In this document: piece by piece, positions 41,021 through 51,936 of the stretch
How the letters are laid out: the number at the start of each line of letters is the position of its first letter
Position numbering within the stretch: the stretch's first letter is position 1
From: Collybiopsis luxurians FD-317 M1
Taxonomy: Eukaryota; Basidiomycota; Agaricomycetes; Agaricales; Omphalotaceae
Assembly: GCA_000827265.1 (NCBI GenBank)
Contig: KN834754.1
Location: forward strand, 884,831-948,830
Length of the DNA: 64,000 bases
Direction: 5' to 3'
Program-made: the position numbers and the translations under genes
The notes under the pieces: model-generated
What the model was told of the DNA's origin: nothing
Seen by the model: only the letters and a program-made list of their open reading frames with translations
Database searches by the model: none

Positions 41021-41564
41021 TATGTTTTGCCATGTTATTTCCTACAACCTGTACTACTAGACTTCTACTTACTGCCAAGGGACCAGTGCTCTGTAATGCA
41101 TTCATACCTACGTAGGACAAATTTGCAAGTGAGGGCACAAAAAGCTGTACCTATACGCACGCAGACTCAGAGCTGGAGCGAAAACAGGGCGGTCCTGAGA
41201 TAATCTCGCCTGAGTATATATGGCAACACACAAAGTCAAAAAGCTGCCAAACAGTAAGATTAAGCATGGAGCGCTGCGAACTCTAAAAATTAGGCAGGAA
41301 GTAAAGAAGACTACCGCGGAAGGGGAAAGAAGCATACTACAGTGTACATATACCAAGCTCAGCACATACGACTGCAAGAGCGAAATATACACGTGTACAT
41401 TGTTAAGTCTCCTTAAGATTCAACCTTCAACATACAAAGATTCTCGATGTTCCGGCGGCACAAGTATATGGTGGTCGCAAGATACAGTGGTGATATATAG
41501 GAAGGCTATGGATACAAATACATAACATTAAGATCGTGAGCTCCGAGTCTAGATATCGTAAGGA
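41021..41564. other. Convergent intergenic region
   Basis: This gap of 544 bp lies between the stops of NSA2 and the Zn2Cys6 factor. It holds both 3' UTRs and AT-rich sequence. Open frames are short and unlike known families. Confidence 0.55.
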
Positions 41565-44500
41565 TTAGGCCCATTGGTTGGATCTTTTGGCCTCAGTAGA
41601 ATAGCCTACTCGAGGACTATTCCACCCTGTATTGCTGGAATATCCTCGTGTAAGCCAAACGACAAACAGTGTGGAGGCAATCACTTACCTGGTATAATCT
41701 ATTTTGTCATACACAGGCGGTGTCGGTATAGATCTGGCGTCGGAAGTGGGAAGAAAATCACTGCCATTAGCGCTTACTCGGTAATGATCATATGGTCGAT
41801 TATCGTTACGAGCAGGACTGACTGATGGATATATCGATGGTGCAGGGCGTGAGGAAGAGGTGGAAGAAGAAGAAAATGACATCCTTCGCATAGAGCTTAT
41901 GAAAGGAAGGGATCCTCGCTCAGTGACCAAATTATGTGAAGGAGGCCGACGAGGGAGAAAGGAAGGTGAATGATGAGGTGCAGGCCACAACGCTGTCGAC
42001 TGCTTGAGGATTGGATCGGAGTCGCGGCGGAGTAGCGAGCGATAATGAGGGTGTTCGGGTTGAGCAGAAATGATTGGATAGGTGTTAGTACGGTGTGGGG
42101 GATAATGATAGTGCGAAGCCTGAATGCCCAGGTCCCGGTCTTGAGATGAAGATAGACCTGGATTCATGGAAGGCGCCCCGGAAGAATCCCATCGCCAAGG
42201 CGATGAAGGCGGGACTTCAAATTTAGGCTCTGAATATGCTCCAGAAGAGTATCGTTCGCGTTCTATGAAATTGTGTTGAGGGCTAGGGAAGGATTCTCGG
42301 AGGGAAGTACTGCAAATTCTTTAAAGGACAGAATTGGAAGAGTCAGCTGATATTCTTACAGTATTTGAGTAACACTTGAGTAGCGGGGCTCCGCCCATTC
42401 AAGGGCCTTGATGAAAATATCTATTTCTTCCTTTGTCCTCTGTATGGCAAGCGCGTACTGTGGTTTTACGTCCTCTGTGGAAGATCGTTCGAGTAATTCC
42501 TTCGCTTTTAGATCCCAAAGGTATATGATGAGTATGGCAGCACAGCTGTTGGAGATCGCAATTAACGAAGTAACATTGGAGAACCCTCTTCGCATCTGTT
42601 CTTCGACAACTTGAGCACAGGCTCTGGCTGCATTAACGCATATCGCCAGAGCTGAATGTGAGATAGATGGAGCTTTTGCGGAAGGATGGGATCTCAGGCC
42701 CCGAATTCCAGGAGGCATAAGTTCCGAGAAAGGAATGAAAGCGCGATATATCAGAATTTGGGCAAAGTAATAGTGCAGACACAGTGAGGCAGACTGGTTT
42801 GAAAATATTGGGTCGCCATCTTGAATCGGCCACTGAACTACGGTAAATTTTGTCAGCGCAGAGATATCATTCTCAAAAAAAGATAACAACGTACGATGAT
42901 CAGGAACAGAGTTGACCCATTCGGCGAGCGCCACATCAAGTTGCTTAACTATAGCTTCCGAATTTGGGAAGACATGACGCCCAAAGAATATCTTCTTGGG
43001 TTCGATTGCATACTGTTTGATGGTTAAACAAGTCGTCCACGAGCCATGCACACACTTACCAATGTTCTTAATGCGAACGCGATGATTCCGGTGATGCGAA
43101 TCCATAAATTAAATGCAGCCACTTGAGATGGTAAACCACCAGGCTGTTTGAAAGCCATCGTAGGATCGTCGACGTTTTCCCAGTACTCGTCGTCAATTTC
43201 TAACGGAAAGTCCAGATCGAAACTAATACATAGACGCTGTATGAGCCGGGTAAAGGAAGATTGAACAAGAACAAACGTACTCTTCCTCTCCGATAGTGCA
43301 CGGTCTTCCCAGCTCGGCACTTTCTGTACGATCCATGATGATCAGAAGCCAGAAAGCACGTTTCCATAACTCATCCTCAGCACTCGGTATTCGCTTATAG
43401 ACTATTTCGAGACCGTAAATGTTTCAACTACCGTGACGTGACCACGACTCACCAGTCTTTCGCTGGGCACCCACATCCATCGCCTTGCGCAAACCGACGC
43501 TGGAAAGTAACCAGCCAACCGCATAGTACGCGGTTCCACGTAAAAATAAGGACAATAACTGAAAAACGAATCAGTGGCAAGCACCAATAAACTCCCAGAG
43601 TTGGCTCCGATTCCGACTCGTTATCTCAGAAAAGAAGCGGATGAAGGTTAGAGTCGGTCTCCAGATTCAACTCTGAGCTTTATCCAAACTGCAAACATAC
43701 ACTAAATGTTTGAACTTCAAAGAGAGAGGCGGTGTACAAAAGACTGCGACGCGCACGGTGAATGGCTAGATCGGTCAGCATCAAATATTCCGCAGCATCA
43801 CGGACTTACCGATAGCAATGTTGAAAAAATGCCATCCTGCCTTGGAAAAGTCCAGTTCACGCGACCCTTGTTTCGAGTGCTCTCGGGGTAGTACACGAGA
43901 GTCATTGCTCCAACGGCTAGCAACAGCGAAAATGCTCATCACTAGTGCAGAAAACCAGATGTCTCGTTCATACAAGCGGTCATTCCATTGTCGATAAAAT
44001 AAGCTTTTGTTGAGAAGAGAATGCAGTGGATTTACGTGTTGAAAGTAGTATTGGATAAGCTCTTCGGCCAGTTTTGCTTCGGGAAATTCTTTGAGAACGG
44101 AGTCGAGCAGTTCTGGCGAATCTACTTGCAAGCCTTCATATACTAGTTCCCACTGAGTAGCATCGGTAAATGGAGATAAACAAAGAGTGGCACGTTCCCA
44201 CTTACCTTGGGAGCGCACCAGAATTCTGGGCGACGCAACGAGTTCGCGACTTCTGGCCCCAGCAAAGCGGACGATGTACTGGAAGGGCTCTCCCCTTCTG
44301 TACGAGCAGATAGATGAGCCTGTTTCAACTTTCGAGTGGCATCCACAAGGGTTATAGAGCTGCTCGGACCATGAAACCGGTCATACGGTACAGAGCTGTG
44401 AGGTAGAGGACGATCTTTACGCAAGCTTAGCCGATGCATGCTAGAGGAATTATCGTCCATATCATCCTCATCAGAAGATTCGATTTGACTGGATTGAGGA

Positions 44501-45245
44501 CCATGGCGAAGCCCAGGGCGTGACTTGGGCTGGGCAGAGAGATTAGCTTGAAGGTGAGTGGACATTCTCGTCGACATGATCCCATCTAAATAAGGAGCAG
44601 ATTTCAAGAATGATGAAGGTGGTAGCGGGTCACCAGGTTCGCTGGATTGTTCAGGATCCTTCCATGAATCTCGGAAGACTGGCGGCCCCAGTTCAGCAGA
44701 GAAATCTTGACCAGGTCGCAACTTGAATAAATGAAAGTCAGTTTCATGGTCGTAATTACAAATAGGATGACCAAAGGAGTATTCATCAGCCATACTCTGT
44801 TTAATAGCGTCTCCATCTTTTCCAACTTGTCTTCTAACCCCGTAATGTATCTGGGATAAATTGGCTATAAGGGCGGATAGACAGAAGGCGCATATACATA
44901 CAATTTCGACGGTCCTCTGGGTTTGGATGGCTCTCTGATAAAAGTAATCAGGAAGAATTACAAAGAAAGGACGTCGAGTACATACACATAGGTGCAAGGC
45001 TTCTTATTGTGTAGGCAATTTGAGCAAATATGATCAATTTTCTTGGGACCATCGCATCGAACTTTGCGGCGTCTACAGTTGTCACAACTTCGCATTATAT
45101 TCCGTTTTTTGGCGACAGGAGTCCGGCGGGATTGGTCGGGCCCCGAGACAGGATAAGAAGTGAATCGAGAAAAGGAATTTTTATATCCGACATTGAAAGT
45201 GGATTGAGAAATTTCTACAGAGTTGCTGGAAGGTGAATTTTGCAT
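41565..45245 (-). CDS. Zn2Cys6 transcription factor with fungal-specific domain
   Basis: The ATG at 45245 gives a serine-rich N-terminus and, at residues about 54-84, a complete Zn2Cys6 binuclear cluster: CDNC, RRRKVRC, then DGPKKIDHIC, SNC and LHNKKPC, with the basic RRRK loop that contacts DNA. A linker with several introns follows (44997-44220), with acidic and serine stretches (ESSDEDDMDD). The fungal-specific middle homology region spans about 44150-42360: it includes LAEELIQYYFQHVNPLHSLLNKSLFYRQW, SALVMSIFAVASRWS and LWRKRAFWLLIIMDR-like helices across short exons. The C-tail (42167-41565) is Ser/Pro/His-rich. I place the stop at 41565 after the last intron; that final short exon is the least certain part. 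The regulated genes are unknown. The very long upstream gap (1.8 kb) may hold regulatory sites for it. Confidence 0.85.
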
Positions 45246-47052
45246 AAAGAATGAATATTTGTGAAGAGAGGAGGATCAAAAGTGAGTCGTCGCAGACGAA
45301 ATTCAAAAGAGATGATCATTATATTACAATCCATGGATAAATATTTTAGATCCGGCTTTTCTTCCGAACCGCCGGCTTGTTGCAGATCTATCATCTCAGG
45401 GCACTCGATTCCGTTGTCCCACAATGCCAAATTACAGCTCAGCCTCTCAGACAGACTATGGAGCAACACCGAGATCGCGAGGCTTTTCAACATAGCTATA
45501 CGCCAGGGTTCTGACTTGGCAGTGTCAGTAGCCAGTTTGCTCGATAACGTCAGGTTCTATCTGACTCCGGCCATCGTGCCACTAGCTGAGCTCTCCATTG
45601 CTCCTAGTTCTACCTATAGTAATACGCAGGATTGACATGATCGACGTTCTCATCAAATCGAAGACTCAACCAATTGAGACCGAAGTGGAGGGACTTTCGA
45701 AGCTATATATGCATACCACTCTTTCGGGCTGAATTGTATAGACAGTGCCTTGAAAGTTCCTGGCAGGATAATTTAAGGTTACAAGCTTTGCGTCATACCT
45801 ACCTAACTTTCCGATATATTCCATTCGATAAAAGTCTATATTCGAATCCTCTTACGGAGTCAGAAGGGAGATGAATTTCCGACTCAGACGGTTCTCACAG
45901 CTTATTGAAAACTTCGGCTCATCCGGATTCAGCTTGCTGCTTTGCGTATGATGATTGTATGGGCGACCACCCAGTCTCTGAGTTGCAACGCGAACACTTC
46001 ATATTCCCTAATGTGCATAGAATACCGACACCGCGAGCTGTAGCGTTCATACACACGAATAAGTATGTGGAAGACTTTAGGCGTCCGCACCCGTGCATGT
46101 AGAAGTAAGAATGAGAGAGCGACAATTGAGTGTTGTCTTCCCAAAATCTCTCGCGCTGAATATTCAAAAGGGACATTAAGCCCGACAAGACTACAGCCTG
46201 TGGAAAGTTCTGTCAGCTCTCCTTCCACATTTCGATTCGATGTCAAGTAAGCATGAAAAACTTAAACCACACCATTGTTGCGAGAATATATGAACGATGG
46301 TAAGTAGGGACCCCGATCATCGATTCGTTGAATAGTTTTACCAGCGGAGCAATTTACTACGAGGAAATATATAGTCAGTCCGAGAAACACAATGTAGGTG
46401 CCCTTAGCCTAGCCAAGGAAGTTAGCGGAAAGGAGTTTGTTTTGCCCGGATATGAGAAATTAAGAAGCACAAAAGTTTCGAGCTTCATCTTGGTCTGACG
46501 CTACTATATCGACTGAGGTCTATGACCGCGGCGCACGGGAAAAGGCTCGCGGAATACGGTTTCCCGAGAAAAGACTGCACTTACATGCAGTTTCAGTTGG
46601 GGAGACTCCGATCATGAGTCGTTAATGAAACAAGCCTGAAAAAAAGACTTATCCTTCTAAAATCTGACTGGACTAATGAAAACTTTGATCTAATCTCTCA
46701 GATAGCTTTCGTTTTATCAGAATCAGAAGTTACCGCAGGAGACAGAAACTGTAAACTGTTTTTTTTTCCACTCTGGGAAAAGAAGGCGATAAGCTGTATG
46801 TTTACCCGTATCCGATGCGGTCTAGTGTGTTCTAGAGACCAGGAACCAATAGTTTCGAGGGCCTTTACAACGCATATAAGTGCACGTTGGTGGGATGAAC
46901 TTCTGATACTGCTAATTGCGACCCTCCGGTTGGCAGTGTGACATGTGACTGACAATGATGACAAAAAACTATACAGCTCGGCAAATCGTGCCGGAATCAG
47001 TGTTTGCCCGTGTTATTCCGTCGTTAACCTCTGTTCCTCTCCCTCATCGACA
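45246..47052. other. Long intergenic region upstream of the Zn2Cys6 factor and RPS23
   Basis: At 1,807 bp this is the longest gap in an otherwise packed window. It separates two divergent genes. Open frames occur on both strands (for example 45261-45635 and 45929-46246) but none shows family resemblance, good splice context or a convincing start. No repeat, tRNA or transposon ends were recognised. Confidence 0.5.
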
Positions 47053-47717
47053 ATGGGCTGTTAGTATTCGTCGCTACAAGCTTGACTCTTAATTAACTGT
47101 TCTTTTTGCTCAGCTAACAAACCTCGTGGACTTCAAGCCGCTCGCAAATTAAGAAATGACCGGAGGGAAAACCGCTGGGTGAGCCTTATCTACCGAGTAG
47201 TATTAGTTTTGGTCTGAGCAGTTATCTGCATCCAGGCGGACAAAGCATACAAAAAGCGTGCTCTAGGCAATATTTACAAGACGTCTCCTACCGGAGGTTC
47301 TTCTCATGCCAAGGGTATCGTGCTCGAAAAAGTCGGTGTAGAGGCCAAGCAGCCCAACTCTGCCATTCGAAAGTGTGTCAGGGTACAATTAATCAAAAAT
47401 GGAAAGAAGGTCACTGCTTTCGTCCCCGTGCGTATATTAACCCTCTCTTTCGTCAACAATATCGATTTGATCCAATATAGAACGATGGTTGCTTGAACTT
47501 TGTTGACGAGAACGACGAAGTTCTTATCTCTGGTTTCGGTCGTCGTGGTAAAGCAAAGGGTGATATTCCTGGTGTCCGATTCAAGGTTGTAAAGGTCTCG
47601 GGTGTTGGTCTGCTTGCGCTTTGGAAAGAGAAGAAGGTTGGTGCATTATGTTACTGCTTTTGCATATCTGCCGCTAATCCGTTTATCTATTGTTTTTAGG
47701 AAAAGCCCAGGTCATAA
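47053..47717 (+). CDS. RPS23: 40S ribosomal protein S23 (uS12)
   Basis: uS12 sits at the decoding centre of the small ribosomal subunit and controls translation accuracy. Five exons (47053-47059, 47114-47178, 47236-47427, 47481-47636, 47700-47717) give 145 residues, the same length as the yeast protein. The first coding exon has only 7 nt (Met, Gly and one base). The protein reads [21 protein letters not shown], then [21 protein letters not shown], the highly conserved loop [21 protein letters not shown] with the proline (PNS) that is hydroxylated in many eukaryotes, and [37 protein letters not shown] and KEKPRS at the end. The start fits the family. All conserved decoding residues are present. 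Confidence 0.97.
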
Positions 47718-47958
47718 ATGCATATACGAAGGAATTATCGAGCTATGCTTTCTATCCTGTCCCTTTACTTCTACATCCATATGAACATGCCATTGTAACG
47801 CTCCTTAAGTTTCCTTCAATTATATCTACCATGCATGTAAATTGGCCTGTGGGATGTATTGACGCTCGAAACATAGTGCGGTGTGAACGGCGCTTGTGAC
47901 TATACGATCTGAATGAATCCCATCATGACTATCAACCTGTTGCTGTTACACCGTATCC

Positions 47959-49500
47959 ATGTACGTGAGGCCGCCCCTACCGGCTCGACGAAGCACTGGA
48001 GCTCCTCCGCCTCCGCCTAGACGCACAGTTGCTAGCAGCTCTGAACCAAAGGATACGGCGGAAACTGAAGTAGAAGGAATTGCAGCTCGGATAGCCCGTT
48101 TGCAATCTAGCCAGGTCGGTAGACCGTTAATTATTGGAAAACCGGAGCCAAAGGTTTCCGAAAATGAATTTTCACAAGAGCATGAGCAGGAAGAAATGTT
48201 CGAAGAGGAGGCGATAATTCCGCCGCCTCCTCCGCCTAGGAGGAGAGCTGTTCTACCTGCGTCGTCCGCTTCGAAGGAAAATCGTCGCCCAACTTGGGAG
48301 GATATCGAAGCTAGGGGTGAAGATTTTGTGCGCGCGATTAGCAGAAAACCGCCCCCCATTCCTTCTGCTAAAGCCGAGGCTACAGAGACTCCTACGCATT
48401 CTGTTCCCGGTAGACGCTTACCCCCAAGGCCAGCTAGACTTCCGACCCCTCCACCGGAGCCAGAATTTGAACCAGAATACCAAGCATCCGAGGAGATTAC
48501 CGCTTGCATAAAATGCCACGATTTTTCCTTTGTCGATGAACATGCTGCCCAGTTCCCTCGAGAAACAGTAGCCTCTCTTGACCAACTTGCCTACGACTTG
48601 ACCTGCCCCTGGTCATCCGAAACAGAGAAATTCAGAGCAATTTTCACTTGGCTTCATCATAATATCGCCTACGACGCCGACGCGTTTTTCTGTGGAAACG
48701 TTCAGGCTTCTACTCCTGAGTCGACGTTGCGGTCAGGCTTGGCTGTATGCGACGGCTATGCCGGACTTTTCACGTCTCTGGCAGAACGCGCCAGTCTTCA
48801 ATCGATGAAAGTTGTTGGTCATGGTAAAGGGTTCGGATACATTGCCACGGAGCAAGGAGGCCCTGTGCCGCGGTATCAAGGCAATCACGCTTGGAACTGC
48901 GCTCTCATGGATGGGGAATGGCGTCTCGTTGACAGCTGCTGGGGTGCGGGAACTGTTAGTAGTGGAGGATACACGAAAGGCTTCAATCCTACGTGGTTCA
49001 CTTTTACCAACGCGCAGTTTGGGAAGCGACATTATCCCGAAGACTCTGCATATCAGCTTATATCGGAGGACGAGGGGGGGGCCGTAACTTGGGAAGACTA
49101 CATTCTTGAGGATGAAGGTCCCCAGATCTATGGTGCCTTCTATGCTAACAATTTCTCTCCCCAATACTTACAGCCCTCGACGAAATATATTCAACGCGGA
49201 AGTTGGGTTACTTTTTATCTCTTCAAGCTCTGCGAGCATCTTTCCACGGCCGACTGTGATAATTACGTCTCTTTCATCAGTTTGCCAGACCAAAGCCGCA
49301 CCCCGCTGGCTTTCAACGAAGAGTCAGGAGGGTGGAGTGCTAACGTCTATATTCCGAACGATGGAGGTGAAATCTTTTTGTACTATGTGACGGAAGTTGG
49401 CGGAAAGGACGCTAAAGGATTGGGAACGAGCGGTTTCAATGCATCGATAGGTCGAAAAGCCATGCAATTTGGGAGATTGTGTAGCTGGACTGCAGTTTAA
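47959..49500 (+). CDS. Transglutaminase-like (Cyk3/KY-type) protein with proline-rich N-terminus
   Basis: This is a single open frame of 513 residues with no intron, unusual here. Residues 1-175 are disordered and proline-rich, with several SH3-ligand-like stretches (RPPLPARR, PPPPPRR, IIPPPPPPRRR, RLPPRPARLPTPPP). Residues about 195-400 form a transglutaminase-like fold: EKFRAIFTWLHHNIAYD, then the nucleophile Cys264 in GLAVCDGYAGLF, His310 in GNHAWNCA and Asp325 in LVDSCWGAG. The triad is therefore intact. The last third resembles the beta-rich tail of the fungal Cyk3 and animal kyphoscoliosis-peptidase groups (QLISEDEGG, then LQPSTKYIQRGSWVTFYLFK). Fungal Cyk3 acts at the division septum and carries an SH3 domain; here no SH3 is visible, instead ligands for one. 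Function in cytokinesis is an inference. The ATG at 47959 is followed closely by the first proline motifs. Confidence 0.8.
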   Translation: MYVRPPLPARRSTGAPPPPPRRTVASSSEPKDTAETEVEGIAARIARLQSSQVGRPLIIGKPEPKVSENEFSQEHEQEEMFEEEAIIPPPPPPRRRAVLPASSASKENRRPTWEDIEARGEDFVRAISRKPPPIPSAKAEATETPTHSVPGRRLPPRPARLPTPPPEPEFEPEYQASEEITACIKCHDFSFVDEHAAQFPRETVASLDQLAYDLTCPWSSETEKFRAIFTWLHHNIAYDADAFFCGNVQASTPESTLRSGLAVCDGYAGLFTSLAERASLQSMKVVGHGKGFGYIATEQGGPVPRYQGNHAWNCALMDGEWRLVDSCWGAGTVSSGGYTKGFNPTWFTFTNAQFGKRHYPEDSAYQLISEDEGGAVTWEDYILEDEGPQIYGAFYANNFSPQYLQPSTKYIQRGSWVTFYLFKLCEHLSTADCDNYVSFISLPDQSRTPLAFNEESGGWSANVYIPNDGGEIFLYYVTEVGGKDAKGLGTSGFNASIGRKAMQFGRLCSWTAV

Positions 49501-49566
49501 ATTATATTCGAGAGTCCAAGCATAGAATTACTGACTGAACTGCAAGGTACTTTTTTAAATGAGTAG

Positions 49567-51686
49567 TTAACATGGAACCTGGATGCTCATCCCTTCCAAA
49601 TATTTTTTCAAATCTTTAATTAGCTCCAACTGTTCTTCAACACTAAGACCGCTAACAATCGTTTGCAAGACGGAACCAACTGTGACGTTATGCTGGCGAA
49701 TTAGGCTGCTGTAGTAGACATACATGAAGACACCCATGAGGAACCTACCAGGCCAGTGAGCACTTGAAAACAAAAAGAACCCTTCAGAAAAGACAAACGT
49801 ACTGGCAATCCATACGATCCGTCATCCCGCCGTGTCCAGGGATGCTGTGTCCGAAATCCTTAATCTTGAAAGCTCTTTTGAAGCCAGATGCAAAGAAACC
49901 TCCGAAAGGCGCGACCAGAGATGCAAAGAACGACATTGAAAGAAGGTGGAAGTGATATGGCATGTATGACATAGTAGTGATCTGCTTTTGGAACTATCCA
50001 AATAATGCCTGTCAGTAATGTCCAGAGGCTACAGGATGAGCTCGGGAACGTACCGCAGTAGACAGGACTGCAGCGACTGGCGATGGGATGTTCCAGTCCT
50101 TCCAAAGAAACACCGGGTTAGGGATACACTGCACGTTGCTCCAGGCGCTGACACCAAGATCGTGAACAGGGCATATCATGTAGTTAAAGCGCACAAAATA
50201 CGACCCCCAAAGCAAACTAAACAGGACAGTACTGCCGAAAGCGCCGACGAAGCCTTCTACGGTCTTTTTTGGAGACAACTCGATGAGCGGGGTACGTCCA
50301 ATGGACATTCCCCAAACGTATGCAAATACGTCGTTGCAAATGACGAGTGAAGCTGGGACCCAGAACCAGATCAAGCCTTCCAGAATGTTATTTACGATAA
50401 AATGACTTGGGAATGGCTCGAGTGAGATACATCATGGCGAGGTTAGAATTGGTAATTTACCTTGAGACAACTATGAGTAAAAGGCTCATGTGAACCCAGC
50501 AAAACAAACCGAATTGCTGTTTCAGATATCCTTTCTGCAAGGAGAGTACAAAGCCCATGAGTCCAATGGTATAAAGCGCGAAGCTGATTAATCTGTGGTT
50601 GGTGGCAAATGGGAGAAGCTGGGCATCCGAAAAAACCACATGCTAGAAGAAAAATTATATTTATTTCGACTGTTGTTTGGACAAGAAAAAACGGACCTTG
50701 AAATAATAGATAATGCTTTCACCGTACAAAAAGTAATTTGTGACAGCAAAAAAGTACCAGTTCAACGTCTTGCTCCACGGGTCCTTACCCTTGGCTTCGT
50801 CCCTTATATCAGATTGAGCGAGAGTGAATAGTGCTGTGACTTCGCGGTAGACGAGAGTTTGACAAAGCATCACAAGCAAAACCATGTACGCATGCCCCAT
50901 GAGTAGCAGACCTACATGAGCCTTAGATGGATATCCAGAGGGATACATAATGAAGAAACGCACAGATGAAACCCCCGATCATAATAAATGTCCAGAGCGT
51001 ACGCGTCAGTATATTTTGCCTCTTCTTGAGTTGCTCTGGATCTGAGGGAGTAACATTCTGCTGTACAGGAGGATTTTCGACCAGCTGTGGAGGAGAAACT
51101 TCCAACACGGAAGCAGGTACTGGGGGAGGTACTGGAATTGTTTCAGGCTCGGGTTCAGGCAACGGGAACTTGGACCTGGATGCTTCGACTGGTTCCATCG
51201 GGGAAACTGCCTGTACGAGGGTAGAGTCGGCAGCCTTGGTGATTGAGGCTGCCGAAGTCTCTTCGACGGGCTTCGATAGAGGTTCTGGCAAGGCCTCTTT
51301 CGTATTTTCTGTTGCGGAAGAGTTATCATTCTTTGAATATGACTCTATGGACTCCCAGGACGAGATAGGTATGACAGCAGGAACACCGTTCGCATTGGGT
51401 TTCTTCGCTGCCTGGTTCAATTTCTCCTGATGCGCGGCCTTGGCGGCCTTCTTCTTGGCTGTTTTCGTCAGCTTTGGCGGAGAAGCGAGTGGCTCATTTG
51501 TGGCACTAAAGAGAACGAGGGTATTAAATGAATATATGAATTCCAGAAACAAGCATACCTTGAAGCAGTTGTCGTGCTAGACTTGAACTCGGGCTCCGAA
51601 ATTTCCTCTTCACTTTCTTCACCGCTAGACTCTACATTGAGAGCAGCAAACATTGATTTCGAGGCGAAGCGGCTCTGAGAACTCAT
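49567..51686 (-). CDS. CDS1: Phosphatidate cytidylyltransferase (CDP-diacylglycerol synthase)
   Basis: This ER membrane enzyme converts phosphatidic acid and CTP into CDP-diacylglycerol, the precursor of phosphatidylinositol and other lipids. The start at 51686 gives an unusually long hydrophilic N-terminus of about 200 residues, rich in Lys/Ala, then Glu/Pro/Val ([15 protein letters not shown]), before the first helix ([15 protein letters not shown]). Later segments match the family: [62 protein letters not shown], then [39 protein letters not shown], and the C-terminal signature [18 protein letters not shown] at about 49850-49800. The tail ends in a soluble helix ([18 protein letters not shown]). 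All motif residues are present. It runs in the same direction as TOP1 and converges on the transglutaminase-like gene, 66 bp apart. Confidence 0.95.
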
Positions 51687-51936
51687 GATGATGGAGGGAT
51701 GGAACGAACTCTTACGCGCACAAGAAGCGCCCAGCACGTCACTTTGAAAGTCAAAACAAGTTTTCAACGCAAGGTACTACGCAAAGTATTCGATACAAAA
51801 TTTAAGGTCCAATTGTAATATGCTTCTAAGGAGAGTAACTAAACAAGTGAAGTGGAGCTGTAGTAGAAGAACAGTTGTGATAGCGCAGTCCTTTTCCCAT
51901 GAATGATGATGAATGCTAATAATTACAGTGCTCGTC

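Noticed and set aside
45261..45635. Plus-strand open frame of 124 codons upstream of the Zn2Cys6 factor
   Set aside because: It lies in the expected promoter of the factor, has odd composition and no supporting splice sites or family resemblance.
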